The position numbers were made by a program, and so were the translations under genes. A model generated the notes under the pieces. It was not told the origin of the DNA, made no database searches, and worked only from the letters and a program-made list of their open reading frames with translations. Positions 34,001 to 42,047 of a DNA stretch of 47,680 bases are shown here, in pieces (positions within the stretch are counted from its first letter, which is position 1; every line of letters starts with the position of its first letter). The stretch comes from Eubacterium sp. (GTDB lineage: Bacteria > Bacillota > Clostridia > Lachnospirales > Lachnospiraceae), in assembly GCA_024684035.1 (NCBI GenBank), contig JAIKXQ010000080.1, forward strand, positions 1 through 47,680, in the 5' to 3' direction.

Positions 34001-34879
34001 TCAGAACGCAATACCTGTCAGCTCGATCAGCAGTCCCCAGAAAACCCCGAAGGCGTAGAGCACGCCTGTAATGCGGAGGTTTTCCTGCAGGTGGCGGTTG
34101 GTGCGGAAGAGGATCAGCAGACCGACGCCGGCCCCAACCAGAAGGCCTGCCATCATCTGGCCGGCGTTCAGTAATCCGTTCAGATAGAACTGTGTGATCA
34201 TAACGGATGAGGCGCAGTTCGGAATCAGTCCGATGAGGGCTGAGAGCAGGACGCCGATGACCGGACGGTTGGTGAGAAAACTGCCGATCACATCGGCACC
34301 GAGTCCTTCCATGGCCAGGGTCAGTGCAAAGGAAATCAGGAATACAAAGAGGGAGATATGAAGGGTGTGGATCAGTGATGCCAGAAAGATATTTCCCTCT
34401 TCTTCATCTTCGCAGTGACAGTGCTCGTTTTCGCACAGATCATGAATTCTTTTTTCTGTTTTGTATTTGTACTTTGTAAAGCGGAGCAGGAAATCAAAGC
34501 CGAGTCCGGAGATGACGCCGATGGCTGCTTTTACTGCCAGGATCCGCAAAATGGAACCTGCTGCCAGATGCTCAGAGATAAAGATCGGGAGCATCTCATC
34601 GGACGTTGACAGAAAGACTGCCAAAAGAGTACCGATCGTGAGGATTCCTCCCGAATAGAGGCTGGAAGCGGAGGCGGAGAAACCGCACTGAGGGATTACT
34701 CCGACGATGCCTCCGAAGATGGGACCGAAGCGTCCTACGCCGGCCAGGGTTTCTGTGGACTTGTCGGAAGCCTTTCGCTCTATAAATTCCATGATCAGAT
34801 AGGTGATATAGAGGAAGGGAATCAGTTTGGCTGTATCTATGATGGCGTCAGTAAATGACTCCACAAGTATTTCAATCAT
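34001..34879 (-). CDS. ArsP_2-type putative heavy-metal efflux permease
   Basis: The protein has 292 residues from the ATG at 34879, with AAGGAGA upstream; the longer frame lacks a site. About ten membrane helices form two similar halves, each with an invariant Cys loop: VIPQCGFSASASSLYSGG and LIPNCASSVMITQFY. This is the pattern of the 10-TM ArsP_2 family, variously called an arsenic or manganese exporter. A central cytoplasmic loop has the His/Cys/acid cluster CENEHCHCEDEEE, a plausible metal-sensing site. The actual substrate is not shown by the sequence. No ArsR or MntR gene lies beside it. Short repeats upstream may be an operator. Confidence 0.85.
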   Translation of the reverse strand: MIEILVESFTDAIIDTAKLIPFLYITYLIMEFIERKASDKSTETLAGVGRFGPIFGGIVGVIPQCGFSASASSLYSGGILTIGTLLAVFLSTSDEMLPIFISEHLAAGSILRILAVKAAIGVISGLGFDFLLRFTKYKYKTEKRIHDLCENEHCHCEDEEEGNIFLASLIHTLHISLFVFLISFALTLAMEGLGADVIGSFLTNRPVIGVLLSALIGLIPNCASSVMITQFYLNGLLNAGQMMAGLLVGAGVGLLILFRTNRHLQENLRITGVLYAFGVFWGLLIELTGIAF

Positions 34880-34899
34880 CTGTGTATCTCCTTGAAAAA

Positions 34900-34958
34900 T
34901 GCAAATCTGTTGCAAATGGTATTATACCCGTATTTTTTTAAAATGCAAGGGATTTGCA
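34900..34958. promoter_or_regulatory. TGCAAAT repeats upstream of the metal exporter
   Basis: TGCAAAT occurs at 34900-34906 and 34911-34917, 11 nt apart, and the inverted form GATTTGCA at 34951-34958 mirrors TGCAAATC at 34900-34907. The cluster sits just upstream of the exporter start on the minus strand, as an operator would. Confidence 0.45.
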
Positions 34959-34986
34959 GATTTCAGAAAACACAGACGGATGACCC

Positions 34987-35757
34987 TCAATTTTTCAGAT
35001 TCCGGATTTCATCTTCTGTGAGAGGACGCCAGCTTCCCTCGGGAAGTGAGGGATCGAGAACCAGACTTCCCATGGAGAGTCTCTTCAGATAAAACACTTC
35101 TTTTTCTACAGCATGAAACATGCGTTTGATCTGGTGGAATTTTCCCTCGTGAATGGTGACGCAGATCTCAGAGACGCCGGAGGACAGGGACGATTCCGGA
35201 TGCTCAGCAGTGAGGAGGTCTTCCCTGTCGGCATCTGTGGCCGTTTCCCGGAAGGTAAGAATCTCCAGTTTCGCCGGGAGAGCGGTGAGCTCATCGTCAA
35301 TCCTGAGTCCCTTCGCGAAGGCTTCCGCATCGGCATCCGTGACGCGGCCGTCAATTTTGGCGTAGTATTTTTTGTCCGTGTGTTTTTTCGGAGAGAGAAG
35401 CTTGTGATTCAGGTCGCCGTCGTTTGTGATAAGAAGAAGACCCACTGTATTTTTGTCCAGGCGGCCTACAGGAAACAGGTCTTTTCTCCGATCCTTTCCG
35501 AGTAGATCCAGGACAGTCTGCTGTTTCCGGTCCTCGGTGGCCGTGATGACTCCCGCCGGTTTGTTCAGCATGTAATATTCGTATTCGTTGTAGTGGATCG
35601 GCTTTCCATCAAAAGTGACGTCCTCATCCCCCTTTACGGAAAAACCAGGATCTGTGATCTGGATGCCGTTTACGGTGGCAGCTCCCTTTCGGATTTTTGT
35701 TTTCAGTTCTTTTCGCGTGCCGACGCTCATGTCGGACAGATATTTGTCCAGTCGCAT
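34987..35757 (-). CDS. rsuA: 16S rRNA pseudouridine synthase (RsuA family)
   Basis: The protein has 256 residues; AAAGGAG precedes the ATG. The N-terminal S4 domain (MRLDKYLSDMSVGTRKEL) binds RNA. The catalytic domain has YYMLNKPAGVITA, the active-site Asp in FPVGRLDKNTVGLLLITNDG, and the motif HEGKFHQIKRMFHAV. Members convert one uridine in 16S rRNA (U516 in E. coli) to pseudouridine. The length is a little over the usual 230-240 because of a loop at about 175-195. RsuA is preferred over RluB/E by the KLL and SPKKHTDKKYYA signatures, but these families are close. It is transcribed away from the CDF gene. Confidence 0.92.
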   Translation of the reverse strand: MRLDKYLSDMSVGTRKELKTKIRKGAATVNGIQITDPGFSVKGDEDVTFDGKPIHYNEYEYYMLNKPAGVITATEDRKQQTVLDLLGKDRRKDLFPVGRLDKNTVGLLLITNDGDLNHKLLSPKKHTDKKYYAKIDGRVTDADAEAFAKGLRIDDELTALPAKLEILTFRETATDADREDLLTAEHPESSLSSGVSEICVTIHEGKFHQIKRMFHAVEKEVFYLKRLSMGSLVLDPSLPEGSWRPLTEDEIRNLKN

Positions 35758-35915
35758 AGTTCTCCTTTACTTGGATGGTTCTGCAGATGTTTTTCGCGGA
35801 TGGCCTTCATCCTCGCAGATGTGGATTTGGTTATTGTCTCTGAGTATTGAGTATAGAGAGCCACCGGGAAAAAGTACAGTGACTTTTATGGGGGTTAAAG
35901 TTCTTATATATATGT

Positions 35916-35984
35916 TATCGTTGACGTTGCCGGCAAAAGGAGTAACGTACAAGATAGGAATAAAGCGTGAAGGTATCGTTGACG
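35916..35984 (+). promoter_or_regulatory. Two direct repeats upstream of the CDF transporter
   Basis: TATCGTTGACG occurs at 35916-35926 and 35974-35984, exactly 58 nt apart. The second copy abuts the GGAGG site of the gene at 35995. They may be binding sites for a metal regulator or a small duplication. Confidence 0.45.
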
Positions 35985-35994
35985 GAGGAATGAG

Positions 35995-36885
35995 ATGCAG
36001 AAGGACGGAGCGCCAAACAGCGAAAAAATCGCCATCAGAATTTCTTATACAAGCATAGCGGTAAACGTGGTACTCACGGTGTTCAAACTGCTGGCCGGTT
36101 TGCTGGCTCACTCGGGAGCGATGATCTCGGATGCCGTACATTCGGCTTCGGATGTGGTCAGCACACTGATTGTGATCGTCGGGATCCGGATTTCGTCGAA
36201 AGAGTCTGATGGTGATCATCCCTACGGCCATGAGCGCTTTGAGTGTGTGGCGTCCGTGCTTCTGGCGGTTATGCTCGGCCTTACGGGACTTGGAATCGGC
36301 TATTCCGGAATCTGGAAAATCGCGGGAGTGGATCAGGGGACGCTGGTGATCCCCGGGAGAGCTGCTCTGGTGGCGGCCATTGTCTCGGTACTTCTCAAGG
36401 AGGCCATGTACTGGTACACAAGAGTCGGGGCAAAAAAGATCAATTCCACAGCTCTTATGGCCGACGCCTGGCATCACCGCTCAGACGCATTGTCATCCGT
36501 CGGAAGCTTTGCCGGTATTCTGGCCTCAAGGGCAGGCTTCCCCGTGATGGATCCGGTGGCCAGTGTGTTGATCTGCGGCTTTATTTTGAAGGCTGCGGTT
36601 GATATTTTTCGGGACGCTGCAGGAAAGATGACTGATCACGCCACAAGTCCCGAAGAGCAGGAAAAAATCCGCGCGACCATTCAGAGCGTGGAGGGGGTAC
36701 TGCAAATCGATGAGTTGAAGACCAGAACTTTTGGTTCCAGGATTTTTGTGGATGTGGAAATCGGCGTACAGGGAGATTTGTCCCTGGTGGAGGCTCATGC
36801 AATTGCGGAGGAGGTTCACGACAGAATCGAAGCGGAATATCCGGCGGTGAAACACTGCATGGTGCATGAAAATCCGGTGATTTAG
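35995..36885 (+). CDS. Cation diffusion facilitator (CDF) transporter
   Basis: The protein has 296 residues; GGAGGAATGAG lies directly before the ATG. Six membrane helices fill about 15-210. The metal-binding motifs of the family are present: SDAVHSASDV in helix 2 and DAWHHRSDALSS in helix 5. The loop DGDHPYGHERFE is also typical. A C-terminal cytoplasmic domain (about 215-295) has the ferredoxin-like dimer fold. CDF proteins export divalent metals such as Zn, Fe, Co or Mn in exchange for protons. The metal cannot be read with confidence. The gene is divergent from rsuA and seems to be a single unit. Confidence 0.94.
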   Translation: MQKDGAPNSEKIAIRISYTSIAVNVVLTVFKLLAGLLAHSGAMISDAVHSASDVVSTLIVIVGIRISSKESDGDHPYGHERFECVASVLLAVMLGLTGLGIGYSGIWKIAGVDQGTLVIPGRAALVAAIVSVLLKEAMYWYTRVGAKKINSTALMADAWHHRSDALSSVGSFAGILASRAGFPVMDPVASVLICGFILKAAVDIFRDAAGKMTDHATSPEEQEKIRATIQSVEGVLQIDELKTRTFGSRIFVDVEIGVQGDLSLVEAHAIAEEVHDRIEAEYPAVKHCMVHENPVI

Positions 36886-37179
36886 GAGATATGGAGGAAG
36901 CATGGAGGCGTCGTTTTTTCCTGATTTTTTCGTGTTCTCTTAAGTTATGATGAAAAGCATGCGGCTCCGAGGCAACAGAAGGTCGCTTTTATGGCAGACA
37001 CTTTTTCGTTTCCTATGGCTAAGGCAGATGAAATGCAGGAAGCCGAAACGGAAGGGCGGAATTTGGAAGTCCATTTTTCTTGATCAGCAAAACGCTAACA
37101 TATCGGAAGATCACAGATAGAATCGACTCTGCTTTTGTGTTACGATGATGATACAGTAATATCTTTGGAGGAGAAAGAA
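36886..37179. other. Intergenic region (294 nt), no gene certain
   Basis: A possible 30-codon frame runs from ATG 36991 with AGAAGG upstream, but it matches nothing I know and is not annotated as a gene. No hairpin terminator for the CDF gene was found. Confidence 0.4.
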
Positions 37180-37248
37180 ATGGCAAAGAATGAAAGATTT
37201 GAAAAAGTATATTCAAAAGATGATAGGGGAGTTTGGTATCGAACCTGA
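37180..37248 (+). CDS. 22-residue frame with a strong ribosome site; possible truncated small gene
   Basis: GGAGGAGAAAGAA precedes an ATG that opens a 22-codon frame, MAKNERFEKVYSKDDRGVWY plus two residues, stopping at 37246. The start resembles that of small Firmicutes proteins of the DUF6440 type (MAKxxRFEKVY), which are about 60 residues. If so, this copy is truncated or broken. It could instead be a leader peptide for the flavin reductase 46 nt downstream. Family resemblance is from memory and weak. Confidence 0.35.
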   Translation: MAKNERFEKVYSKDDRGVWYRT

Positions 37249-37294
37249 AGGTTTTGCATTGTCAAAATGTGTATCCGAAAAGGAGGATGAGCAG

Positions 37295-37960
37295 ATGAAT
37301 CAGAAGGCGATGTACAAGTTGAGCTACGGGTTGTTTGTCATTACCGCGAACAGAGACGGGAAAGATAACGGTTGTATCACAAATACTGTCGTTCAGGTCA
37401 CCAGTGAGCCGAACCGGATCTCGGTGACGCTGAACAAGGGAAATTATACGCACGACATGATCGCGGATGCGGGCGTTTTTACCGTTTCGGTAATCAGTGA
37501 GAATGCGAAATTTGATCTTTTTAAACGCTTCGGATTCCAGTCCGGAAGAGATGTGGACAAATTCGCGGACTATGCTCTTTGCAAAAGAGCGGACAACGGA
37601 GCAATGATTGTCACAGAAGGAACCAATGCATTTCTGTGCGGAAAAGTCATTCAGAGTATTGATCTGGGAACGCATACCATGTTTGTGGCGGATGTGACAG
37701 ACATGGAAGTATTGAGTGACGTACCGTCTGCCACCTACGTATATTATCAGGAGAATATCAAGCCAAAGCCTCAGGCGGTTGGGAAAACGGAAGACGGTCA
37801 GACGATCTGGCGCTGCCGGATCTGCGGATATGAATATGTGGGAGAGGAACTGCCGGAAGACTTTATCTGTCCGGTATGCAAACATCCGGCTTCTGATTTC
37901 GAGAAAATCGCACCGGCAGTGGAGACGGAGGCTGAAAAAAAGATAGATCAGGCTAAGTGA
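37295..37960 (+). CDS. Flavin reductase fused to rubredoxin
   Basis: The protein has 221 residues from the ATG at 37295, with AAAGGAGG upstream. An earlier in-frame ATG at 37190 would add 35 residues of no known family and lacks a site of its own. Residues about 1-160 form an FMN-binding split-barrel flavin reductase (MYKLSYGLFVITANRDGK, TNTVVQVTSEPNRISVTL). Residues about 172-207 are a rubredoxin with four Cys in two pairs (WRCRICGYEY and DFICPVCKHPASDF). The pair moves electrons from NAD(P)H or a partner via FMN to the iron centre. In anaerobes it is linked to oxygen or peroxide detoxification. The enzyme partners are not nearby. Confidence 0.93.
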   Translation: MNQKAMYKLSYGLFVITANRDGKDNGCITNTVVQVTSEPNRISVTLNKGNYTHDMIADAGVFTVSVISENAKFDLFKRFGFQSGRDVDKFADYALCKRADNGAMIVTEGTNAFLCGKVIQSIDLGTHTMFVADVTDMEVLSDVPSATYVYYQENIKPKPQAVGKTEDGQTIWRCRICGYEYVGEELPEDFICPVCKHPASDFEKIAPAVETEAEKKIDQAK

Positions 37961-38030
37961 CAGCTATACTAGTAAATGCTCCATAATCGGTACGCTATAA
38001 ACATTACATCCTACTACAATTGAACACAGA

Positions 38031-38066
38031 AATGGGCTGTCGCACTAAAGCGACAGCCCATTTTTT
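38031..38066 (+). terminator. Terminator after the flavin reductase gene
   Basis: AATGGGCTGTCGC pairs with GCGACAGCCCATT over 13 bp around a 6-nt loop, followed by further T. It is a classical intrinsic terminator in the 340-nt gap before moxR. Confidence 0.95.
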
Positions 38067-38108
38067 CTAGGAAATTGCTTCGCATTCCTGAACACACAGT
38101 TTTCAAAT

Positions 38109-38137
38109 TTGACAAATTACAGGGTCACAATTATGCA
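38109..38137 (+). promoter_or_regulatory. Possible sigma-A promoter of the MoxR operon
   Basis: A perfect TTGACA at 38109-38114 is followed after 17 nt by TATGCA at 38132-38137. The -10 is weak. It leaves a leader of about 160 nt that contains the palindrome TAAATTTAAATTTA. Confidence 0.4.
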
Positions 38138-38300
38138 AAAAAACCGTGACGAACGGGATTTCGTATTGTAAACTATAGCCTGTGCGGATGATTATAAATA
38201 TTTTTGATTTATAAATTTAAATTTACAGTTTTTGCACAAATAATCAAAGAATAAACGGCCGCTGCGCAGGATGCCGGGAGCGGCAGGGAAGGTATAGGGT

Positions 38301-39293
38301 ATGCAGAATCAATCTAATATCAAACGTGATGATTTCGAATACTGCAAGGAAGTCATCAGCAAACTCAGCAGTTATTATGACAGCAAAGTTGTGGGGCAGC
38401 AGAAGCTGAAATATTCCATGATCGAGGCAATTATAGCCGACGGTCACATCCTCATCGAGTCTGTCCCGGGTCTGGCGAAGACCACGGCTGCAAAAGCCAT
38501 TTCAGACGCGGTGAACGGAAAGTTCTCGAGAATTCAGTGTACGCCGGATCTCTTGCCCAGTGACATCATCGGTACACAAATCTATAACCAGGCAGAGGGG
38601 AAATTTGAAACAAAACTTGGACCGGTATTTGCGAACTTCGTTCTTCTCGATGAGATCAACCGTTCCAGTGCAAAGACTCAGAGTGCCATGCTTGAGGCCA
38701 TGCAGGAGATGCAGGTTACCATCGGCGGAAATACCTACCGTATGCCGGATGATGTGTTTATCGTAATTGCGACACAGAACCCGGTGGAGCAGGAGGGTAC
38801 CTATCTGCTGTCCGAGGCACAGACGGATCGATTTATCATCAAGGAGACCATTACGTATCCGACACCGGATGAAGAGACGGAGATTCTGAACCGGATTGAG
38901 TCCGGCAAGATGGTGAAGACACCGGCGGTTCTCAGCATTGCAGACGTGGACAAAGTTCAGAAACTTGCGGAGAGCGTATACATTGATGACATGATCAAGA
39001 AGTATATTTCTTTTATTGTGGATGCTACCAGAAATACTGCCCGTGTTCTCAGCCCGGAGCTTACCCGCTACGTGAAGATGGGGGCGAGTCCCCGTGCGTC
39101 CATTGCCTTCATGAAGATGGCAAAGGCTGTTGCGCTGATGAATGAGCGTACTTATGTCATACCGGATGACGTGCGCGCTGTCTGCCATCAGGTTCTCCGC
39201 CATAGAATTCAGCTCAGCTACTCTGCGGTTGCGGACAATGTGGCAGTTGAAGATATTATTGACAAGATCGTAAGCGCGATCCCGACACCGTAA
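38301..39293 (+). CDS. MoxR-family AAA+ ATPase
   Basis: The protein has 330 residues; GGGAAGG lies upstream of the start. The Walker A motif is in ESVPGLAKTTAAKA, Walker B in FVLLDEINRSSAKTQSAML, and sensor 1 in FIVIATQNPVEQEGTY. A C-terminal lid with SPRASIAFMKMAKAVAL follows. MoxR ATPases act with the von Willebrand factor A proteins encoded beside them, probably as chaperones that load metal or remodel a complex. It is the first gene of an operon with DUF58, VWA and TPR proteins. A 309-nt gap with a large palindrome separates it from DUF58. Confidence 0.95.
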   Translation: MQNQSNIKRDDFEYCKEVISKLSSYYDSKVVGQQKLKYSMIEAIIADGHILIESVPGLAKTTAAKAISDAVNGKFSRIQCTPDLLPSDIIGTQIYNQAEGKFETKLGPVFANFVLLDEINRSSAKTQSAMLEAMQEMQVTIGGNTYRMPDDVFIVIATQNPVEQEGTYLLSEAQTDRFIIKETITYPTPDEETEILNRIESGKMVKTPAVLSIADVDKVQKLAESVYIDDMIKKYISFIVDATRNTARVLSPELTRYVKMGASPRASIAFMKMAKAVALMNERTYVIPDDVRAVCHQVLRHRIQLSYSAVADNVAVEDIIDKIVSAIPTP

Positions 39294-39333
39294 GCAGAAC
39301 AAGCGGTTTGTCCGGGCGGCTGCAGAACATACA

Positions 39334-39498
39334 CTAGTACACCATTCGCAAAATAGCTGGACTAATGCGCAGAATGCTTGCCCGAGAGTGCGTGCCTGAA
39401 AACGCAGGCGTAGCGGGCTACGTCGAGGCTTTCAGGCACGTGCTATCGGGATAAGCAGGCAAGCATTCGGTCCAGTTATTTAAGAAATGGTGTACTAG
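39334..39498. repeat. 165-bp imperfect palindrome, MITE-like
   Basis: The element is bounded by CTAGTACACCATT (39334-39346) and its exact inverse AATGGTGTACTAG (39486-39498). Moving inward, CTGGAC, AATGCTTGCC and GTGCCTGAAA on the left meet GTCCAG, GGCAAGCATT and TTCAGGCAC on the right, so almost the whole length can fold back. It holds no gene. It looks like a miniature inverted-repeat element or a long RNA hairpin inside the operon. The ends CTAG are themselves palindromic. Confidence 0.85.
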
Positions 39499-39500
39499 CC

Positions 39501-39530
39501 GCGCGGTACGCAGATGCGTTGCATCCGCGC
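39501..39530. repeat. Small hairpin beside the palindrome
   Basis: GCGCGG (39501-39506) and CCGCGC (39525-39530) enclose an inner ATGC/GCAT pair. It starts 2 nt after the 165-bp element and may be part of the same insertion. Confidence 0.5.
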
Positions 39531-39602
39531 CCATGTGAGAATGTCGCCGGAAACATTATTTTTAGAAATGGAAGGACAAACCGGAAAAACAGGAGATACA
39601 GA

Positions 39603-40478
39603 ATGGATTTTGAGTATCTGTCAAAGATAAAAGGTCTTGTCTCGCTGTACACGAACAAAAAGAGCACCAATTTTCTGGAGGGTGAATTCCGCTCGATCTT
39701 CAGAGGGCGGAGTCTGGATTTTGATGAGCTTCGGGAGTACACCTACGGAGACAATATCAAGGACATCGACTGGAAGTCTTCTTCCCGGACGGGAAAGATT
39801 CTCACCAGACAGTATGTCGCGGAGAAAAAACACAATATTCTCATGATCTGCGATACGGGGACAAAAATGCAGGGAGATACGTCCACGGGAGAGGCGAAGG
39901 CCGCAGTAGCGCTTTCGGCTCTGGGAACTATCGCATTTTTTACGGATCGTCACGGAGATGATTTTGCCATGCTTCAGAGCACGGAGAGGGGCTATGATTT
40001 TTCCATGTTCCGGGGCGGCACTGTTCACTTTGAGACAATTATGAACAACTACCGGATCAACGCGGAAAAAGAAGGCATGCATACACTGGATCAGATCATG
40101 GACTATGTCTCGGACCGCATTCACCGGAAGATGGTGGTTTTCATCATCACAGATATTGACGGAATCAGCCGGATTGACGACAGGCTCCTTCGAAAGATAA
40201 CTGTGGACAATGATCTGCTGGTTGTCAACGTGGAGGACGCCTTTCTCACCGGAAGTACGGTCTTTGATCTGGACGCCGGTTCCTACGAGGACGATTTTGT
40301 ACTTGGCAGCAGCATGCTGTACGAGGCAGAGCGGGCAAAACGAAAGGAGATCATGGATACGGCAGAGACGCTGTTCAAGCAGTATCACGTGGCCGTGGTC
40401 AATGTGTCTTCGGAGTCGGAGATCGTTGAGAAAACAATAGAATTGATTGAGAGGCATAATCATGAAAATTTCGGTTGA
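39603..40478 (+). CDS. DUF58-family protein
   Basis: The protein has 291 residues from the ATG at 39603, with AGGAGA upstream. The DUF58 signature is clear: FRGRSLDFDELREYTYGD, then DIDWKSSSRTGKILTRQY. The remainder has a von Willebrand-like fold (NILMICDTGTKM, MVVFIITDIDGISR). No membrane segment is seen, so it is a soluble or peripheral member. DUF58 proteins accompany MoxR and VWA proteins in Bat-type operons whose job is stress tolerance or assembly of a membrane complex. Its end overlaps the next gene by 17 nt. Confidence 0.93.
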   Translation: MDFEYLSKIKGLVSLYTNKKSTNFLEGEFRSIFRGRSLDFDELREYTYGDNIKDIDWKSSSRTGKILTRQYVAEKKHNILMICDTGTKMQGDTSTGEAKAAVALSALGTIAFFTDRHGDDFAMLQSTERGYDFSMFRGGTVHFETIMNNYRINAEKEGMHTLDQIMDYVSDRIHRKMVVFIITDIDGISRIDDRLLRKITVDNDLLVVNVEDAFLTGSTVFDLDAGSYEDDFVLGSSMLYEAERAKRKEIMDTAETLFKQYHVAVVNVSSESEIVEKTIELIERHNHENFG

Positions 40479-40941
40479 GCTGCAGGACCCTTTTCACTTC
40501 CCGGTTTACTGGCTGTTGATCGGTCTGGTAGCGGCAATCTGCGGAGTCGCCCTCTTTGTATATGCTTTCCGTCTCCGGAAAAAGATGGAGGAAGAGCGGG
40601 CGCACGAGCTTAGAATCAGAAAGCCGGCGCCGGGGGCAATGGTACTGATCAGAAAGAAATACCTCAGACAACTTGCCAAAGTGCAGAAAGAGTATTCGGA
40701 GTCGAAGATCGATTACCGTGAGGCTTACCGCAAAATGAGTAAGATCTTTCGAATGTTTGTGTATGAGGTCACGGGCATAGAGGTGCAGAATTATACGCTG
40801 ATGGAGATCAAGAAACTCCGCATTCGCAACCTTACACAGCTTGTGTCTCATTATTACAAGCCGGAGTTCTCCGTGCAGAGCAAGGCGGATGTAAACAAAT
40901 CGCTTGAAAAAACGAGAAAGGTCATTGAAACATGGAATTAA
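40462..40941 (+). CDS. Single-pass membrane protein of the MoxR operon (159 aa)
   Basis: It starts at the ATG 40462, inside the end of the DUF58 gene, with GAGAGG about 6 nt upstream. One membrane helix at about 11-35 (FPVYWLLIGLVAAICGVALF) is followed by a basic stretch and a helical cytoplasmic domain. Its position is that of small membrane proteins (DUF4381-like) in other Bat operons, but I do not claim that family. It overlaps the next gene by 10 nt, which suggests translational coupling. Confidence 0.8.
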   Translation: MKISVELQDPFHFPVYWLLIGLVAAICGVALFVYAFRLRKKMEEERAHELRIRKPAPGAMVLIRKKYLRQLAKVQKEYSESKIDYREAYRKMSKIFRMFVYEVTGIEVQNYTLMEIKKLRIRNLTQLVSHYYKPEFSVQSKADVNKSLEKTRKVIETWN

Positions 40942-42047
40942 AGAATCCCTTATTTTTAATGGTGGGAATTCCGGTTGTCATAGCGGCTGTGGTGGTTTTT
41001 CACCTGATTAAGATGAAGATGCAGTACAGCGGCGGCGTAAAAGCCGCGAATACGCGGTTTGTAAAGGAGCTTCCGGAGTATAAAAAACTTAAGCGGTTCC
41101 GGAACATTCTGGGTTACGCCACAGAGGCGGCTCTGATTGTGAGTATGATCGCCTCACTTACGCTTCTGGCGCGACCGTACAAGACGGAGACCACCGGCAG
41201 CGGCGTGAAGAAGAGAGATATTTTTCTCTGTATGGATGTCTCTTACTCGATCTACAATCTGAATGCCGAGTTGGTGGACAGACTTCAGAAAGTTGTCTCC
41301 GGAATGAAGGGCGACCGTTTCGGAATTGCCATCTATAATACGTCCACGGTTCTCTATGTGCCTATGACAGACGATTACGATTTTGTCGTAAAAAAGCTGG
41401 AGGATATTAAAGAGTACTTTATCCTCCAGAAACAGTACATGGACAAGTTCGGAAAATATAACTATACCAGTGAGATCCCGGACGAGGATATGGATGAGTA
41501 CAAGCGGCTCAGAACGGAACTCGATTATTATGATGCCGGAACTCTTGTGGATAATATGACGAAGGGTAGTTCTCTCATCGGAGAGGGACTGGCATCTTGC
41601 ATGTATGATTTCCCAAGACTGGAAAAGCAGAACAGAACCCGCGTGATCATCATGTCCACGGACAATGCCCAGGAGGAGAGATCAAAACCTTTGGTTGAGC
41701 TTCGGGAGGCCGCTGAGCTCTGTAAGAAGCATGATATTACGGTGTTCGGTATTTTTCCGAACAAGAGTCAGTTCGATCAGGATATGTCGATGGACTATGA
41801 GACAGACAAGGAGGACATGAGGGAATGCGTGGAGCTGACCGGAGGTTCCTTCTATGAGGAGAGTGACAGTCTCTCCGTGGACGATATCATCACGGATATC
41901 CAGAGAAAGGAAGCGATGGAGGTTGAGGAGATCACCACAACGCGGGAAGTTGATCAGCCGAAAGTGCCGCTGACGGTGCTGATGATCGGCCTGCTGACAG
42001 CCTTTGGCTGCGGAATGATGCTGATGCGGGGGTGGAAGTTGAAATGA
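40932..42047 (+). CDS. BatA-like membrane protein with von Willebrand factor A domain
   Basis: The protein has 371 residues. Two N-terminal helices (about 5-22 and 58-82) are followed by the VWA domain (about 92-320). Its MIDAS metal site is FLCMDVSYSIYN (DxSxS pattern), with a Thr or Asp partner in IIMSTDNAQ. A last helix at about 345-366 (VLMIGLLTAFGCGMMLM) anchors the end. The layout matches BatA-type proteins. It overlaps the next VWA gene at ATGA. Confidence 0.92.
   Translation: MELKNPLFLMVGIPVVIAAVVVFHLIKMKMQYSGGVKAANTRFVKELPEYKKLKRFRNILGYATEAALIVSMIASLTLLARPYKTETTGSGVKKRDIFLCMDVSYSIYNLNAELVDRLQKVVSGMKGDRFGIAIYNTSTVLYVPMTDDYDFVVKKLEDIKEYFILQKQYMDKFGKYNYTSEIPDEDMDEYKRLRTELDYYDAGTLVDNMTKGSSLIGEGLASCMYDFPRLEKQNRTRVIIMSTDNAQEERSKPLVELREAAELCKKHDITVFGIFPNKSQFDQDMSMDYETDKEDMRECVELTGGSFYEESDSLSVDDIITDIQRKEAMEVEEITTTREVDQPKVPLTVLMIGLLTAFGCGMMLMRGWKLK

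Noticed and set aside
17738-35872. GAGCCACCGGGAA found at about 17739 and 35859
   Set aside because: Only two copies of 13 nt, one inside a terminator loop; likely chance.
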